Positions 8,600-18,466 of a stretch of 64,000 bases of DNA are shown in pieces. The notes below the pieces were generated by a model. The model worked only from the letters and a program-made list of their open reading frames with translations, was not told the origin of the DNA and did not search any database. Numbering within the stretch: position 1 is the stretch's first letter; each line of letters begins with the position of its first letter. The stretch lies in assembly GCA_905339295.1 (NCBI GenBank), contig CAJPFI010000040.1, positions 85,675 through 149,674 of the forward strand, given 5' to 3'. The position numbers were made by a program, and so were the translations under genes. The DNA is from Burkholderiales bacterium (GTDB taxonomy: Bacteria; Pseudomonadota; Gammaproteobacteria; Burkholderiales; Casimicrobiaceae).

Positions 8600-10045
8600 A
8601 TGACCGAGCCGATCCACCAGGCGATTCGCACCGCCTACGAGGCAGTGCCCTACGTCGGCCGCCCGTTCCACCAGACGCATCCGAACCGGCTCCTCGCCGT
8701 CGCGCGGCTGCATGGCGTCCCGATCCCGAAGCTCGGGACGATCTCGGTGCTCGAGATCGGCAGCGGCGACGGATCCAACCTGCTGCCGATGGCGGCGGGC
8801 GCTCCGCACGGGCGCTTCGTCGGCGTCGACCTGTCCGCACGACTGACCGCGAGCGCACGGGCGATGGCCGAGGAGCTCCGCCTCAACAACGTGCGCCTGC
8901 TCGAGGCGGACGTGCGCGACATCCCCGCGAAGCTGGGCTGGTTCGACGTCGTGATCGCGCACGGTTTCTATTCCTGGGTGCCGCCGGACGTGCGCGACGC
9001 GATGTTCGGCGCGATCTCGCGGCACCTCGCCCCGGGCGGCGTGGCGTACGTCGCCTACAACCTGCTGCCCGGCGGCTGGATCCGGCGAATCGGCTGGGAC
9101 GCGATGCAGTTCCACGTGCGCGACGTGCGCGATCCGGCCGAGCGCGTCACGCGCGCCCGCGAGTTCATCTCGCTCATGGTGGAGTCCTGGCGCACGCAGC
9201 CCGGCCCCGGCGCGGCGCTCGCCGAGAACTTCGCGCACGAGGCCGAGCGCGACGACGGCGGGATCTTCCACGACGACCTGGCGCCGCTGAACGAGCCGGT
9301 CTACTACTCGACCTTCGTCGCTCACGCGGCGCGCCACCGGCTGCTCGCGTTCGCCGATGTCGACCCGTCGACGCGCGGACTCGGCCCTGCGGGCGCGGCG
9401 CTGCGCGAGCGGCTCGCCGCGCGCGATCCGGTCGCGCGCGAGCAGATGCTCGATTTCGTCCATCTGCGGCAGATGCGCGCGACGCTGCTCGTGCATGCGA
9501 ACGTCGGCGGTGCGGGACGGCGCGACCCGCGCCACGTCGCGGAGCTGCATTTCGCGGCGTCGATGCCCTACATGCGCCATCGCCTCGCCGGAGGCGCCGC
9601 GGCCGATCCTGTCGGCGACACGCTCGCCGCGCACTTTCCCGCGTCGATCCCGGCCGCGCGGATCGTCGACGCGCTCGCGTCGCGCGGCGTGCGCGCGGAC
9701 GACGCGCCGGCGCGCATCGTCGACGCGTGGGTGACCGGCGTCGCCGATCCGTACGCGGACGCGCTCGCGCTCTCGACGCGGCCGTCCGCGCGACCGCGCG
9801 CGGGCGCGGTGGCGCGATGGCAGGCGTCGCGCCTGCCGCTCGTCACCAACCAGCGGCACGTCAGCGTGCGCCTAGCCGACGACTTCGCGCGCGCGCTCCT
9901 GCCGCTGTGCGACGGGACTCGCACGCAGGCCGAGCTCCTGGCCCGGGTGCGCGCCGCGGTGCCGGCGGCGGAGGCGGCCGACCCGAAGGCCGCGGTCGAG
10001 CGGCGACTCGCGCAGTTCGCGTCCGCCGCGCTGCTCGACGCCTGA
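8600..10045 (+). CDS. SAM-dependent methyltransferase with regulatory domain
   Basis: 481 aa. Motif I is VLEIGSGDGSNLLPMAAG (about residues 49-66), followed by VGVDLSA and typical class I elements to about residue 220. The middle region (NEPVYYSTFVAHAARHRL) matches the methyltransferase regulatory domain family. The C-terminal part (RLPLVTNQRHVSVRLADDF) looks like the winged-helix C-terminus of lysine-type methyltransferases. The substrate is unknown. An upstream in-frame extension exists, but the ATG at 8600 gives the conserved N-terminus. It is followed 15 bp later by a DUF2784 gene. Confidence 0.88.
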   Translation: MTEPIHQAIRTAYEAVPYVGRPFHQTHPNRLLAVARLHGVPIPKLGTISVLEIGSGDGSNLLPMAAGAPHGRFVGVDLSARLTASARAMAEELRLNNVRLLEADVRDIPAKLGWFDVVIAHGFYSWVPPDVRDAMFGAISRHLAPGGVAYVAYNLLPGGWIRRIGWDAMQFHVRDVRDPAERVTRAREFISLMVESWRTQPGPGAALAENFAHEAERDDGGIFHDDLAPLNEPVYYSTFVAHAARHRLLAFADVDPSTRGLGPAGAALRERLAARDPVAREQMLDFVHLRQMRATLLVHANVGGAGRRDPRHVAELHFAASMPYMRHRLAGGAAADPVGDTLAAHFPASIPAARIVDALASRGVRADDAPARIVDAWVTGVADPYADALALSTRPSARPRAGAVARWQASRLPLVTNQRHVSVRLADDFARALLPLCDGTRTQAELLARVRAAVPAAEAADPKAAVERRLAQFASAALLDA

Positions 10046-10060
10046 GGGCGTCGCGGCGGG

Positions 10061-10435
10061 ATGCCCGGGATGATCGATCGGCTCGCCGCCGATGCGGTCG
10101 TCGCGCTCCACGTCGCGTACATTGCGTTCGCCTGCCTCGGCGGACTCCTCGCGCTGCGCCACCCGGGCTGGGCACTCGCGCACCTGCCGGCCGCCGCGTG
10201 GGGCGCCTACGCCGAGCTCTCCGCGACGGTCTGCCCGCTGACGCCGCTCGAGAACCACTTCCGCCGGCGGGCGGGCGAGGCCGGCTACGGAGGCGGATTC
10301 GTCGAGCATTACGTGATGCCCCTCCTCTATCCCGCCGGCCTCACGCAGGACATCCAGGCCTGGCTCGGCGTCTTCCTCCTCGCGCTCAACGCGGCGATCT
10401 ACGCGCTGGTGATCGCGCGACGGCGCCGCCGCTGA
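10061..10435 (+). CDS. DUF2784 family membrane protein
   Basis: 124 aa with about four hydrophobic segments. Diagnostic features are the N-terminal ALHVAYIAFACLGGLLALR helix, the CPLTPLENHFRRRAGEAGY loop and GGFVEHYVMPLLYPAGLT. The function of the family is unknown; it is a conserved inner-membrane protein in proteobacteria. It lies 15 bp after the methyltransferase gene and is probably cotranscribed with it. ATG codons at 10061 and 10070 are both possible. Confidence 0.9.
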   Translation: MPGMIDRLAADAVVALHVAYIAFACLGGLLALRHPGWALAHLPAAAWGAYAELSATVCPLTPLENHFRRRAGEAGYGGGFVEHYVMPLLYPAGLTQDIQAWLGVFLLALNAAIYALVIARRRRR

Positions 10436-10467
10436 CGGCACGACGCGCCATTGCCAGCGAGCGGAAG

Positions 10468-10480
10468 TGGGGTCAGACTC
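10468..10480 (+). repeat. Isolated GGGGTCAGA element
   Basis: TGGGGTCAGACTC between the DUF2784 gene and the cysteine miniprotein. It shares its GGGGTCAGA core with the inverted repeat between mreC and mreB and with the gatA/gatB junction. Only one arm is present here and no flanking symmetry is visible. Confidence 0.4.
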
Positions 10481-10578
10481 GGCATCCGCGCTCGACGACG
10501 CACGAATGCTTCGCGTGCCGGACGAGAGACTCGCGTCCTGCCCCGCGTCCCGAACCCCCGTTTCCCGAGGAGCCGACG

Positions 10579-10803
10579 ATGGCCATCACGCTGTGCCCGG
10601 TCGCAATCGCCGTGGGCTGCCGCAAATGCCCGGTGTTCAGGATCTGCCCTGTCAAGGGCGTGATCGGCGACCAGCGCCCCGGCGCGGACGCGTCGGGCTC
10701 GCCCGCGGACGCGCCGACGCAGACGAAACGCGCGTCGAAGCCGCCCAAGCCGCGCGCCAAGCGCAACGGCGGTCGCTCGCGGCCCCGGCGACGCGCCCGC
10801 TGA
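10579..10803 (+). CDS. Small four-cysteine protein with basic tail
   Basis: 74 aa. The first third holds four cysteines at residues 6, 14, 17 and 23 (C-x7-C-x2-C-x5-C), each of the last two pairs followed by Pro-Val. This spacing could bind a metal or an Fe-S cluster. The rest is a Lys/Arg/Pro-rich disordered tail that may bind nucleic acid. An AGGAG site lies 7 bases before the ATG. No membrane segment or signal peptide is visible. I recognise no named family. The reading frame also remains open upstream into the methyltransferase region, but only from this ATG is there a ribosome site. Confidence 0.7.
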   Translation: MAITLCPVAIAVGCRKCPVFRICPVKGVIGDQRPGADASGSPADAPTQTKRASKPPKPRAKRNGGRSRPRRRAR

Positions 10804-10903
10804 CCCGTTCGCACGCGACGCCCGGCGCGCCCTTGGAATCGGCGCCGCCGGGCCGGACCGCGCGGGCGACAGCGCGCGGACGACCGCGGTGAAGGGGGGA
10901 CCG

Positions 10904-12049
10904 ATGCGACACGCCGCCATCACGGGCTGGGGCAAGTGCATGCCGCCTGCCGTGCTCAGCAACCACGATCTCGCGACGTTTCTCGAGACCGACGACGCGT
11001 GGATCACGCAACGCACCGGCATCCGCGAGCGCCGCATCACGCACGTCCTCGGCAGCGAGCTCGCGCACGTCGCAGGGGCGCGCGCGCTCGCCTGCGCGGG
11101 CCTCGCCGCGAAGGACCTCGACCTCATCGTGTTCGGCAGCTGCTCGGCCGAGGAAGCGGTCCCCAACACCGCCTCGGGGCTGCAGTACCGGCTCGGCGCG
11201 TGGAACGCCGGCGCGATGGACCTGAACACCGCGTGCACGAGCTTCCTCTACGGCGTGTCGTCGGCGACGGGCATGATCCGCGCCGGCACCGTGCGCAACG
11301 CGCTCGTCGTCGGCGTCGAGACGATCTCGCCGTTCATGGACTGGGAGAACCGCAACGTCGCGGTGCTGTTCGGCGACGGCTGCGCGGCGGTCGTGCTGCA
11401 GGCGACCGATCGCGACGAGGGCGTGATCGCCGACAAGCTCGGCTGCTACGCCGACGCGCGCGCGATCCTGCGCGTGCGCGGACACGGGACGACCTACGGC
11501 AATCGCGACATCGGCTACGGCGACACGCAGTGGGACTTCGACGGCCAGGAGATCTTCAAGCGCGCGGTGCACGGGATGACCGAGGCGTCCGCCCACGTGC
11601 TCGCGAAGGCGGCTCTCGGCGCGGAGGGCATCGACCTCGTCGTGCCGCACCAGGCGAACCTGCGCATCATCGAGTTCGTCGCCAGGCGCATCGGCGTCCC
11701 GATGGAGCGCGTGTTCGTGACCGTGCACAGGTACGGCAACATGTCGGCCGCCACCGTGCCCGTCGCGCTCGTCGATGCGATCGAGGAAGGCCGCGTCAGG
11801 CCCGGGTCGACGATCCTCACGCCGGCGTTCGGCGCGGGGCTCACGTGGTGCTCGCACCTCATCCGCTTCGGGGAGCGCGTGACGCCGCTCGACCGCTCCG
11901 ATGCCGAGCTGCCGCCGTGCGAGACGAGTGCCCTGGCGCTGGTCAACGCCCTGCGTGCGCGCAAGGACATCCGCGGGCGCTCGGCGCGCGGACTGGCCGG
12001 CCCGGTGTTCCCGGAATCGGCCGTGCTCGTGGGCCTGGCTTCCGGCTGA
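10904..12049 (+). CDS. FabH-like 3-oxoacyl-ACP synthase III family protein
   Basis: 381 aa. The ATG at 10904 follows AAGGGGGGA; an in-frame GTG at 10889 is less likely. The catalytic triad of the KAS III family is intact: Cys111 in DLNTACTSFLYG, His249 in VPHQANLRI and Asn279 in RYGNMSAATVPVAL. Residues 1-325 cover the canonical fold. A tail of about 55 residues without recognisable domain follows, so the protein is longer than housekeeping FabH (about 320 aa). No fatty-acid synthesis genes are adjacent, so it could serve a secondary acyl condensation rather than primary lipid synthesis. The gene converges on rodA across three palindromes. Confidence 0.88.
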   Translation: MRHAAITGWGKCMPPAVLSNHDLATFLETDDAWITQRTGIRERRITHVLGSELAHVAGARALACAGLAAKDLDLIVFGSCSAEEAVPNTASGLQYRLGAWNAGAMDLNTACTSFLYGVSSATGMIRAGTVRNALVVGVETISPFMDWENRNVAVLFGDGCAAVVLQATDRDEGVIADKLGCYADARAILRVRGHGTTYGNRDIGYGDTQWDFDGQEIFKRAVHGMTEASAHVLAKAALGAEGIDLVVPHQANLRIIEFVARRIGVPMERVFVTVHRYGNMSAATVPVALVDAIEEGRVRPGSTILTPAFGAGLTWCSHLIRFGERVTPLDRSDAELPPCETSALALVNALRARKDIRGRSARGLAGPVFPESAVLVGLASG

Positions 12050-12053
12050 CCCC

Positions 12054-12217
12054 GTGGGTCGGGCTTCAGCCCGACACCCAAGAGCGCGCGGCCGGAGCCC
12101 GACACGCAAGAGCGTCGTGCCCCGACTGACCCTGTGGGTCGGGCTTCAGCCCGACACCCAAGAGCGCCCGGCCGAAACGCGATACACCAAGGCGTCGGGC
12201 TGAAGCCCGACCCACGA
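12054..12217. repeat. Three dispersed palindromes between convergent genes
   Basis: Copies of the GTCGGGC...GCCCGAC palindrome at 12058-12075 and 12138-12155 (TTCA loop, 80 bp apart) and at 12194-12211 (TGAA loop, that is, inverted orientation). The outer pair faces each other with GTGGG heads outward. They fill the 174-bp gap between the FabH-like gene and rodA and may serve as a bidirectional 3' hairpin region. Confidence 0.85.
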
Positions 12218-12223
12218 GATCGC

Positions 12224-13342
12224 TCAGGTCGTGACGAGCTTCCGGTGCGCCTGCACGCTCATCAGGATGCCGATCCCGATGAACAGCGACACCATCGCGG
12301 TGCCGCCGTACGACACGAACGGCAGCGGCACGCCCACCACCGGCAGGATGCCGCTCACCATTCCCATGTTGACGAACGCGTAGGTGAACAGCATCAGCGT
12401 CACCGCGCCGGCGATCAGGCGCGCGAACAAGGTCGACGCGTTCGACGCGATCATCATCGCGCGCGCGATCAGCGCGAGGTAGAGGACCACCAGCAGCACG
12501 TTGCCGATCAGGCCGAACTCCTCGCCGAACACGGCGAAGATGAAGTCGGTGTGCTTCTCGGGCAGGAAGTCGAGGTGCGCCTGCGTGCCGTTCAACCAAC
12601 CCTTGCCGACGACGCCGCCCGAGCCGATCGCGATCGACGCCTGCGCCGTGTGATACCCCGCGCCGAGCGGATCGGTCGACGGGTCGATGAACGTGAGGAC
12701 GCGCTGGCGCTGGTAGTCGTGCAGCTGCGACCACAGGAACGGCCCCGCGGCCGCGCCGGCCGCGGCCAGGCCCACGATGAGCTTCCACGACAGGCCGGCC
12801 AGGAACAGCACGTAGAACCCGGACGCCGACAGCAGGAGCGACGTGCCGAGGTCCGGCTGGCGCTTGACAAGGTAGGCGGGCACCGCGATCAGCACGGCCG
12901 CGAGCACGAAGTCGGCCCAGCCGATCCTGCCCTCGCGCTTCTGGAAATACCACGCGAGCATCAGCGGCAGCGCGATCTTCATGAGCTCGGAGGGCTGGAA
13001 GCGCACCAGGCCGAGGTCGAGCCAGCGGCGCGAGCCGTTGACGACGACGCCGAACAGCGCGACCCCGACGAGCATCACGACGCCGGCCGCGTAGAGCGGC
13101 AGCGCGGCGCGCGCGAGCGTCTGCGGCGGGATGTTCGCGATCACCCACATCGCGGTCAGCGCGACGACGAGGCTCACGCCCTGGTTCGTGACCCGCGCGG
13201 CGCTCTGGTCCGCCGCGGAGAACAGCGTGACCAAACCCGCGCCGACGATCACCATCGCGATTGCGAACAGCGGCCGGTCGATACGGCGGACCAGCACCTC
13301 CCAGAGGCGCACGACGACGTCGGCGTTGCGGAACCCGGCCAT
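12224..13342 (-). CDS. rodA: Peptidoglycan glycosyltransferase RodA (SEDS)
   Basis: SEDS-family glycan polymerase of the elongasome, working with PBP2. 372 aa with about ten membrane helices. Family marks include GSRRWLDLGLVRFQPSELMK, the KRQPDLGTSLLL loop, EKHTDFIFAVFGEEFG and the C-terminal PFVSYGGTAM. The ATG follows the mrdA stop by two bases. It is the last gene of mreB-C-D-mrdA-rodA. Confidence 0.97.
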   Translation of the reverse strand: MAGFRNADVVVRLWEVLVRRIDRPLFAIAMVIVGAGLVTLFSAADQSAARVTNQGVSLVVALTAMWVIANIPPQTLARAALPLYAAGVVMLVGVALFGVVVNGSRRWLDLGLVRFQPSELMKIALPLMLAWYFQKREGRIGWADFVLAAVLIAVPAYLVKRQPDLGTSLLLSASGFYVLFLAGLSWKLIVGLAAAGAAAGPFLWSQLHDYQRQRVLTFIDPSTDPLGAGYHTAQASIAIGSGGVVGKGWLNGTQAHLDFLPEKHTDFIFAVFGEEFGLIGNVLLVVLYLALIARAMMIASNASTLFARLIAGAVTLMLFTYAFVNMGMVSGILPVVGVPLPFVSYGGTAMVSLFIGIGILMSVQAHRKLVTT

Positions 13343-13344
13343 CG

Positions 13345-15327
13345 TCAGTCCGAGGCGTCCTCGTCGTCGGGCAACGGCCCCTCGAACATCGGCGCGGGGC
13401 CCGCGGCCTTGAGGCCGAGCAGGTAGTAGTCGAACACCTGGCGCGCGATCGGGGCCGCGGCCTTCGCGCCGAAGCCGCCGTTCTCGACCAGGACGGCGAC
13501 CGCGATCGCCGGCCTGTCGGCGGGCGCGTAGGCGATGAACCACGCATGGTCGCGCAGCCGCTCGTCGATCTTGTGCGCCCTGTACTCCTCGCCCTTGAGC
13601 GAGAAGACCTGCGCGGTGCCGGTCTTCCCGCCGCTCGCGTACGCCGCGCCCCGAAACGCCGTCGCGCCGGTGCCCTCGCGGTTGACCTGCACGAGCGCCT
13701 TGCGGATCACGTCGAGGTGCCCGGGCTTCACCGCCAGCGTGTAGGCAGGCTCGCGCTCCACAAGGCGCACCTCGCGCGTGCGCGCGTCCTCGATCCGCTG
13801 CACGAGATGCGGCCGGAAGGCGACCCCGTCGTTCGCGATCGTCGCGATCGCGTGCGCGAGTTGCACCGGCGTGAACGCGGTGTAGCCCTGGCCGATCCCG
13901 GCCGAGATCGAGTCGCCCAGGTACCACTTGCGGTGCTCCTCGCGGTACTGCGGCCCGGCGAATCGCTGGCGCTTCCACTCGCGCGACGGAAGCACGCCGG
14001 CGAGCTCGCCCTCGATGTCGATTCCGGTGCGGTGCCCGAAGCCGAGCGACGACATGAACCGCCAGTTGTCGTCGACGTCGGTGTCGTTCGCGAGCAGGTA
14101 GAAGTACGTGTCGCACGACACGACGATCGCCTTGGTCATGTCGACGATGCCGTGGCCGCCCTTCTTGTCGTCGCGGAAGCGGTGCGACGAACCCGCGAGC
14201 TGGAAGTAGCCGGGGTCGGCGAACGCCTGCGTCGGCGTCCGCCTGCCGGACGCGAGCGCCCCGAGCGCGAGGAACGGCTTGATCGTCGACCCCGGCGGAT
14301 ACGCGCCGCGCAGCGGCCGGTTGAGCAGCGGCTTGTCGGGCGACTCGTTGAGCTCCTGCCAGGACGCCGGGTCGATGCCCTCGACGAACAGGTTCGGGTC
14401 GTAGCCGGGCTTCGACACGAACGCGAGCACGTCGCCGGACGCGGGCTCGATCGCGACGAGCGCGCCGCGCCGCGCGCCGAACGCGGCCTCGGCGGCCGCC
14501 TGCAGGTTGATGTCGATCGACAGGCGCAGGTTGTCGCCGGACACCGGCGGCGTGCGCGAGAGCGTCCGCACCGCGCGGCCCGCCGCGTCGACCTCGACCT
14601 CCTCGATGCCGGTCGTGCCGTGCAGCTCGCGCTCGTAGGTCAGCTCGACGCCGACCTTGCCGATGGTGTCGGTGCCCTTGTAGTCGGCGCTCTCGTCCCA
14701 CGAGGCGATGCGGACGAGGTCGCGGTCGGTGATCCGGCCGATGTAGCCGATCACGTGCGAGGCCACCTCGCCGAACGGGTAGCTGCGGAACAGCCGCGCC
14801 TTGATCTCGACGCCCGGGAAACGGTAGCGGTTGGCCGCGAAGCGCGCCACCTCCTCGTCGGACAGGCGCGTGCGGATCGGCAGGCTTTCGAAGTTCTTCG
14901 ACTCCTCGAACAGCTTGCGGAAGCGCTTGCGGTCGCGCGGCGTGATCTCGACCAGCCCCGCGAGAGCGTCGATCGTCGCGTCGAGGTCGCTCAACCGCGA
15001 CGGCTGGAGCTCGAGCGTGTACGCCGAGAAGCTCTGCGCGAGCACGACCCCGTTGCGGTCGGTGATCACGCCGCGGTTCGGCGCGATCGGCACGATCGCG
15101 ATCCGGTTGGTCTCGGCGAGCGTGCGGAAGTGGTCGTGCCGGGCGACCTGCAGGTAGGCGAAGCGGCCGATGAGCGCGGCGAACGCGATCAGCACGACGC
15201 CGAACGCGACGGCGAGGCGCGTGCGGAAGCGTGCGAGCTCGCGCTCCGGATTGCGCAGCTCGGCGGCGCCGTACGCGCCGCCGCCGCTCGCGCGGCGCCG
15301 GGTCGAGAAGAGCCTGCGCGCGGCCAT
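13345..15327 (-). CDS. mrdA: Penicillin-binding protein 2 (MrdA)
   Basis: Class B transpeptidase that cross-links lateral-wall peptidoglycan. 660 aa. A short cytoplasmic tail leads to one membrane helix (about residues 38-56). The pedestal domain contains RGVITDRNGVVLA. The active-site motifs are intact: GSTIK (S-x-x-K), SCD (S-x-N position) and GGKTGTAQ (K-T-G). The long N-terminal basic extension (residues 1-30) is slightly unusual; an ATG further in is not obvious. It is four bases downstream of mreD and two bases upstream of rodA. Confidence 0.97.
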   Translation of the reverse strand: MAARRLFSTRRRASGGGAYGAAELRNPERELARFRTRLAVAFGVVLIAFAALIGRFAYLQVARHDHFRTLAETNRIAIVPIAPNRGVITDRNGVVLAQSFSAYTLELQPSRLSDLDATIDALAGLVEITPRDRKRFRKLFEESKNFESLPIRTRLSDEEVARFAANRYRFPGVEIKARLFRSYPFGEVASHVIGYIGRITDRDLVRIASWDESADYKGTDTIGKVGVELTYERELHGTTGIEEVEVDAAGRAVRTLSRTPPVSGDNLRLSIDINLQAAAEAAFGARRGALVAIEPASGDVLAFVSKPGYDPNLFVEGIDPASWQELNESPDKPLLNRPLRGAYPPGSTIKPFLALGALASGRRTPTQAFADPGYFQLAGSSHRFRDDKKGGHGIVDMTKAIVVSCDTYFYLLANDTDVDDNWRFMSSLGFGHRTGIDIEGELAGVLPSREWKRQRFAGPQYREEHRKWYLGDSISAGIGQGYTAFTPVQLAHAIATIANDGVAFRPHLVQRIEDARTREVRLVEREPAYTLAVKPGHLDVIRKALVQVNREGTGATAFRGAAYASGGKTGTAQVFSLKGEEYRAHKIDERLRDHAWFIAYAPADRPAIAVAVLVENGGFGAKAAAPIARQVFDYYLLGLKAAGPAPMFEGPLPDDEDASD

Positions 15328-15331
15328 GGCG

Positions 15332-15871
15332 TCAGAGCGCCGACGAGCGCGCCGGGCGCTGCGGCCACTGCAGCAGCACCGTCAGCGCCGGCCAAAGCAG
15401 CGCGCCGACGATCGGCGGGACCGCGTAGGTCCAGCGCGGCAGCGGCGCGCCGCCGATCATGCGCACTGCCAGCACGAGCGCGGCGCAGGCCGCGAGCAGG
15501 AGCGCCACCTGCACCGCCTGCTGCCACAGCGGGAAGCGCAGCACTCGGCGGCGGAAGAACTCGGCGCCGTAGGCGAGCACCACGTAGGCGAGCGCGTGCT
15601 GGCCGAACAGCGTGGCGTCGACGACGTCCATCACGAGCCCCACTCCCCACGCGACGCCGACGCCGACGTAGCGCGGCGCCTGGATGCACCAGTAAAGGAG
15701 CGTGAGCGCGACGAAGTCGGGCTTGAGCGCGAGCACGATGCCCGACGCCGGCAGCGTGTTGGCCAGGAACGCGAGCGCGAGCGTCAGCACGACGAACCAC
15801 GGCCTCGCGGGCTTGAGGATCTCCTCCGGCCGCGCCGGCGCGAACGACGGGACGCGCGAGGCGAGTCTCAT
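15332..15871 (-). CDS. mreD: Rod shape-determining protein MreD
   Basis: Inner-membrane component of the MreBCD elongation complex. 179 aa with five or six hydrophobic segments, including PWFVVLTLALAFLANTL and KPDFVALTLLYWCIQAP, the latter being the recognisable family motif. The ATG at 15871 overlaps the mreC stop as ATGA. The next gene, mrdA, begins four bases after its stop. Confidence 0.94.
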   Translation of the reverse strand: MRLASRVPSFAPARPEEILKPARPWFVVLTLALAFLANTLPASGIVLALKPDFVALTLLYWCIQAPRYVGVGVAWGVGLVMDVVDATLFGQHALAYVVLAYGAEFFRRRVLRFPLWQQAVQVALLLAACAALVLAVRMIGGAPLPRWTYAVPPIVGALLWPALTVLLQWPQRPARSSAL

Positions 15872-16791
15872 CCGCCGCGCCGCGCTTTCGCGCGGCCTCC
15901 CTTGCGGGCGGCCTCCGCGTCCGCGGGTTCCTCCGGACGCGGCGGGAGCGCTGCGGGCGGCGCGAGCACGAGCAGCGCCTCGCTGCGGTCGACGCCGCCG
16001 AGCGGCGCGCACTCGATGCGCGCGAAGACCTGGCCCGTGTCGCGCTCGACGCTCGTCACCTGCGCGACCGCGAGTCCCGGCGGGTAGGTGCCGTCCAGAC
16101 CCGATGTCACCAGCCGGTCGCCGACGCGGATGTCCGCCGTCGGCGACGTGAAGCGAAGCTCCGGTGCGCGCCCGGTGCCGGATCCGTAGAGCACGCTGCG
16201 CGCGCCGCTGCGCTCGACCTTGACCGGGATCGCGTGGTCCGTGTCGGTCACGAGCGTCACCTCCGACATCGTGGGGTGCACGCGCGTGACCTGGCCGACG
16301 ACGCCACGCTCATCGATGACCGCGCTGCCCGGCACCAGTCCCGATTCGCTTCCGCGGCTCACGAACAGCTTCTGCGCGAACGGGTCGCGACCGCTGTAGA
16401 GCACCTGCACGACCGCCGAGCCTTCCGCGTAGCGCGACTTGAGCTCGAGCAGCGTCTTGAGCCGCGCGTTCTCGTCGCGCGCCTGCGCGTAGCCCTGCGC
16501 GACAGGCGAGAGCTCGATCAACTCGGCCTTCAGGCGCTCGTTCTCGCGCGCGAGGTCGCGCTTCGACGCGAAGTAGGCGGCGAGACTGGCGATCGCCTCG
16601 GCGGGCATGTGCACCAGCCGCTGGAGCGGGAACAGCACGACGCCCGCCGCCTGGCGCACGTCCTCGAGGTAGCGGAAGCGGGCGTCGACGAACAGGAGCA
16701 CGATCGACAGGAAGCCGAAGAACGCGACTCGCGCCAGCGGCGAGGGGCCGCGGTGGAAGAACGGCGGCGGCTCGGCGGGGATCGGGCGCAT
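15868..16791 (-). CDS. mreC: Rod shape-determining protein MreC
   Basis: Bitopic periplasmic scaffold of the elongasome that contacts PBP2. 307 aa: a membrane helix at about residues 20-37, a coiled coil at 75-115 (KRDLARENERLKAELIEL), then the two beta-barrel domains with SRGSESGLVPGSAVIDERG and GLDGTYPPGLAVAQV. The tail is Pro-rich and basic. It overlaps mreD by four bases. Unusually, 133 bp separate it from mreB, and this gap is filled by an inverted repeat. Confidence 0.96.
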   Translation of the reverse strand: MRPIPAEPPPFFHRGPSPLARVAFFGFLSIVLLFVDARFRYLEDVRQAAGVVLFPLQRLVHMPAEAIASLAAYFASKRDLARENERLKAELIELSPVAQGYAQARDENARLKTLLELKSRYAEGSAVVQVLYSGRDPFAQKLFVSRGSESGLVPGSAVIDERGVVGQVTRVHPTMSEVTLVTDTDHAIPVKVERSGARSVLYGSGTGRAPELRFTSPTADIRVGDRLVTSGLDGTYPPGLAVAQVTSVERDTGQVFARIECAPLGGVDRSEALLVLAPPAALPPRPEEPADAEAARKGGRAKARRGG

Positions 16792-16820
16792 GAGATCGGG
16801 AATTCGGGGTCAGCGCCGTG

Positions 16821-16912
16821 AGAACGGGGTCAGAGCTGCAATTATTCGGCGTCGTGGAAGCGGGACGCACGGCTGGCTGTCGGCCGAACAATTACAGCTC
16901 TGACCCCGTTCT
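16821..16912. repeat. 30-bp inverted repeat of the GGGGTCAGAGC family in the mreB-mreC gap
   Basis: The left arm is 16821-16850 and the right arm 16883-16912; they match over 30 bp with two mismatches around a 32-bp centre. The core of each arm is AACGGGGTCAGAGCTG. Partial extra copies of the motif (CGGGGTCAG, CTGACCCCG) flank both arms, at 16805-16813 and 16913-16922. The element has the look of a small non-coding mobile element or REP doublet. It is transcribed as part of the mre operon and could fold into a long hairpin. Confidence 0.85.
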
Positions 16913-16924
16913 CTGACCCCGTTC

Positions 16925-18082
<1,158 letters not shown>

Positions 18083-18172
18083 TGAAAATGTGCGGTTTTC
18101 CGGCGTTTCCCGCGCCGCGGCGCCCGACCCCGCCGGGATGTCCGGCGCCCTCCGACACCCGGTCCCGCCCCG

Positions 18173-18460
18173 ATGACCCTCACGCTCGACGAAGTCAGGC
18201 GCATCGCCCATCTCGCGCGCATCGAGATCGACGCGCGCGAGGCCGCCGAGGTCCACGCCAAGCTCGAGGCGATCTTCACGATGATCGACGAGCTCCAGGC
18301 GGTCGACACGACGGGCGTGGAGCCGATGTCGCACGCGCAGGACGTCGTGCTGACCATGCGCGAGGACCGCGTGACCGAGACCGATCGCCACGCCGAGTAC
18401 CAGCGGGTGGCCCCCGCGGTCGAGGACGGGCTCTACCTCGTGCCCCGGGTCGTCGAGTAG
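18173..18460 (+). CDS. gatC: Glutamyl/aspartyl-tRNA amidotransferase subunit C
   Basis: Small subunit that clasps GatA and GatB in the complex that converts Glu-tRNA(Gln) and Asp-tRNA(Asn). 95 aa. Typical features are LDEVRRIAHLARIEID at the N-terminus and a later acidic segment ending in YQRVAPAVEDGLYLVPRVVE. It starts the gatCAB operon; gatA begins six bases after its stop. Confidence 0.96.
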   Translation: MTLTLDEVRRIAHLARIEIDAREAAEVHAKLEAIFTMIDELQAVDTTGVEPMSHAQDVVLTMREDRVTETDRHAEYQRVAPAVEDGLYLVPRVVE

Positions 18461-18466
18461 TCCCCG

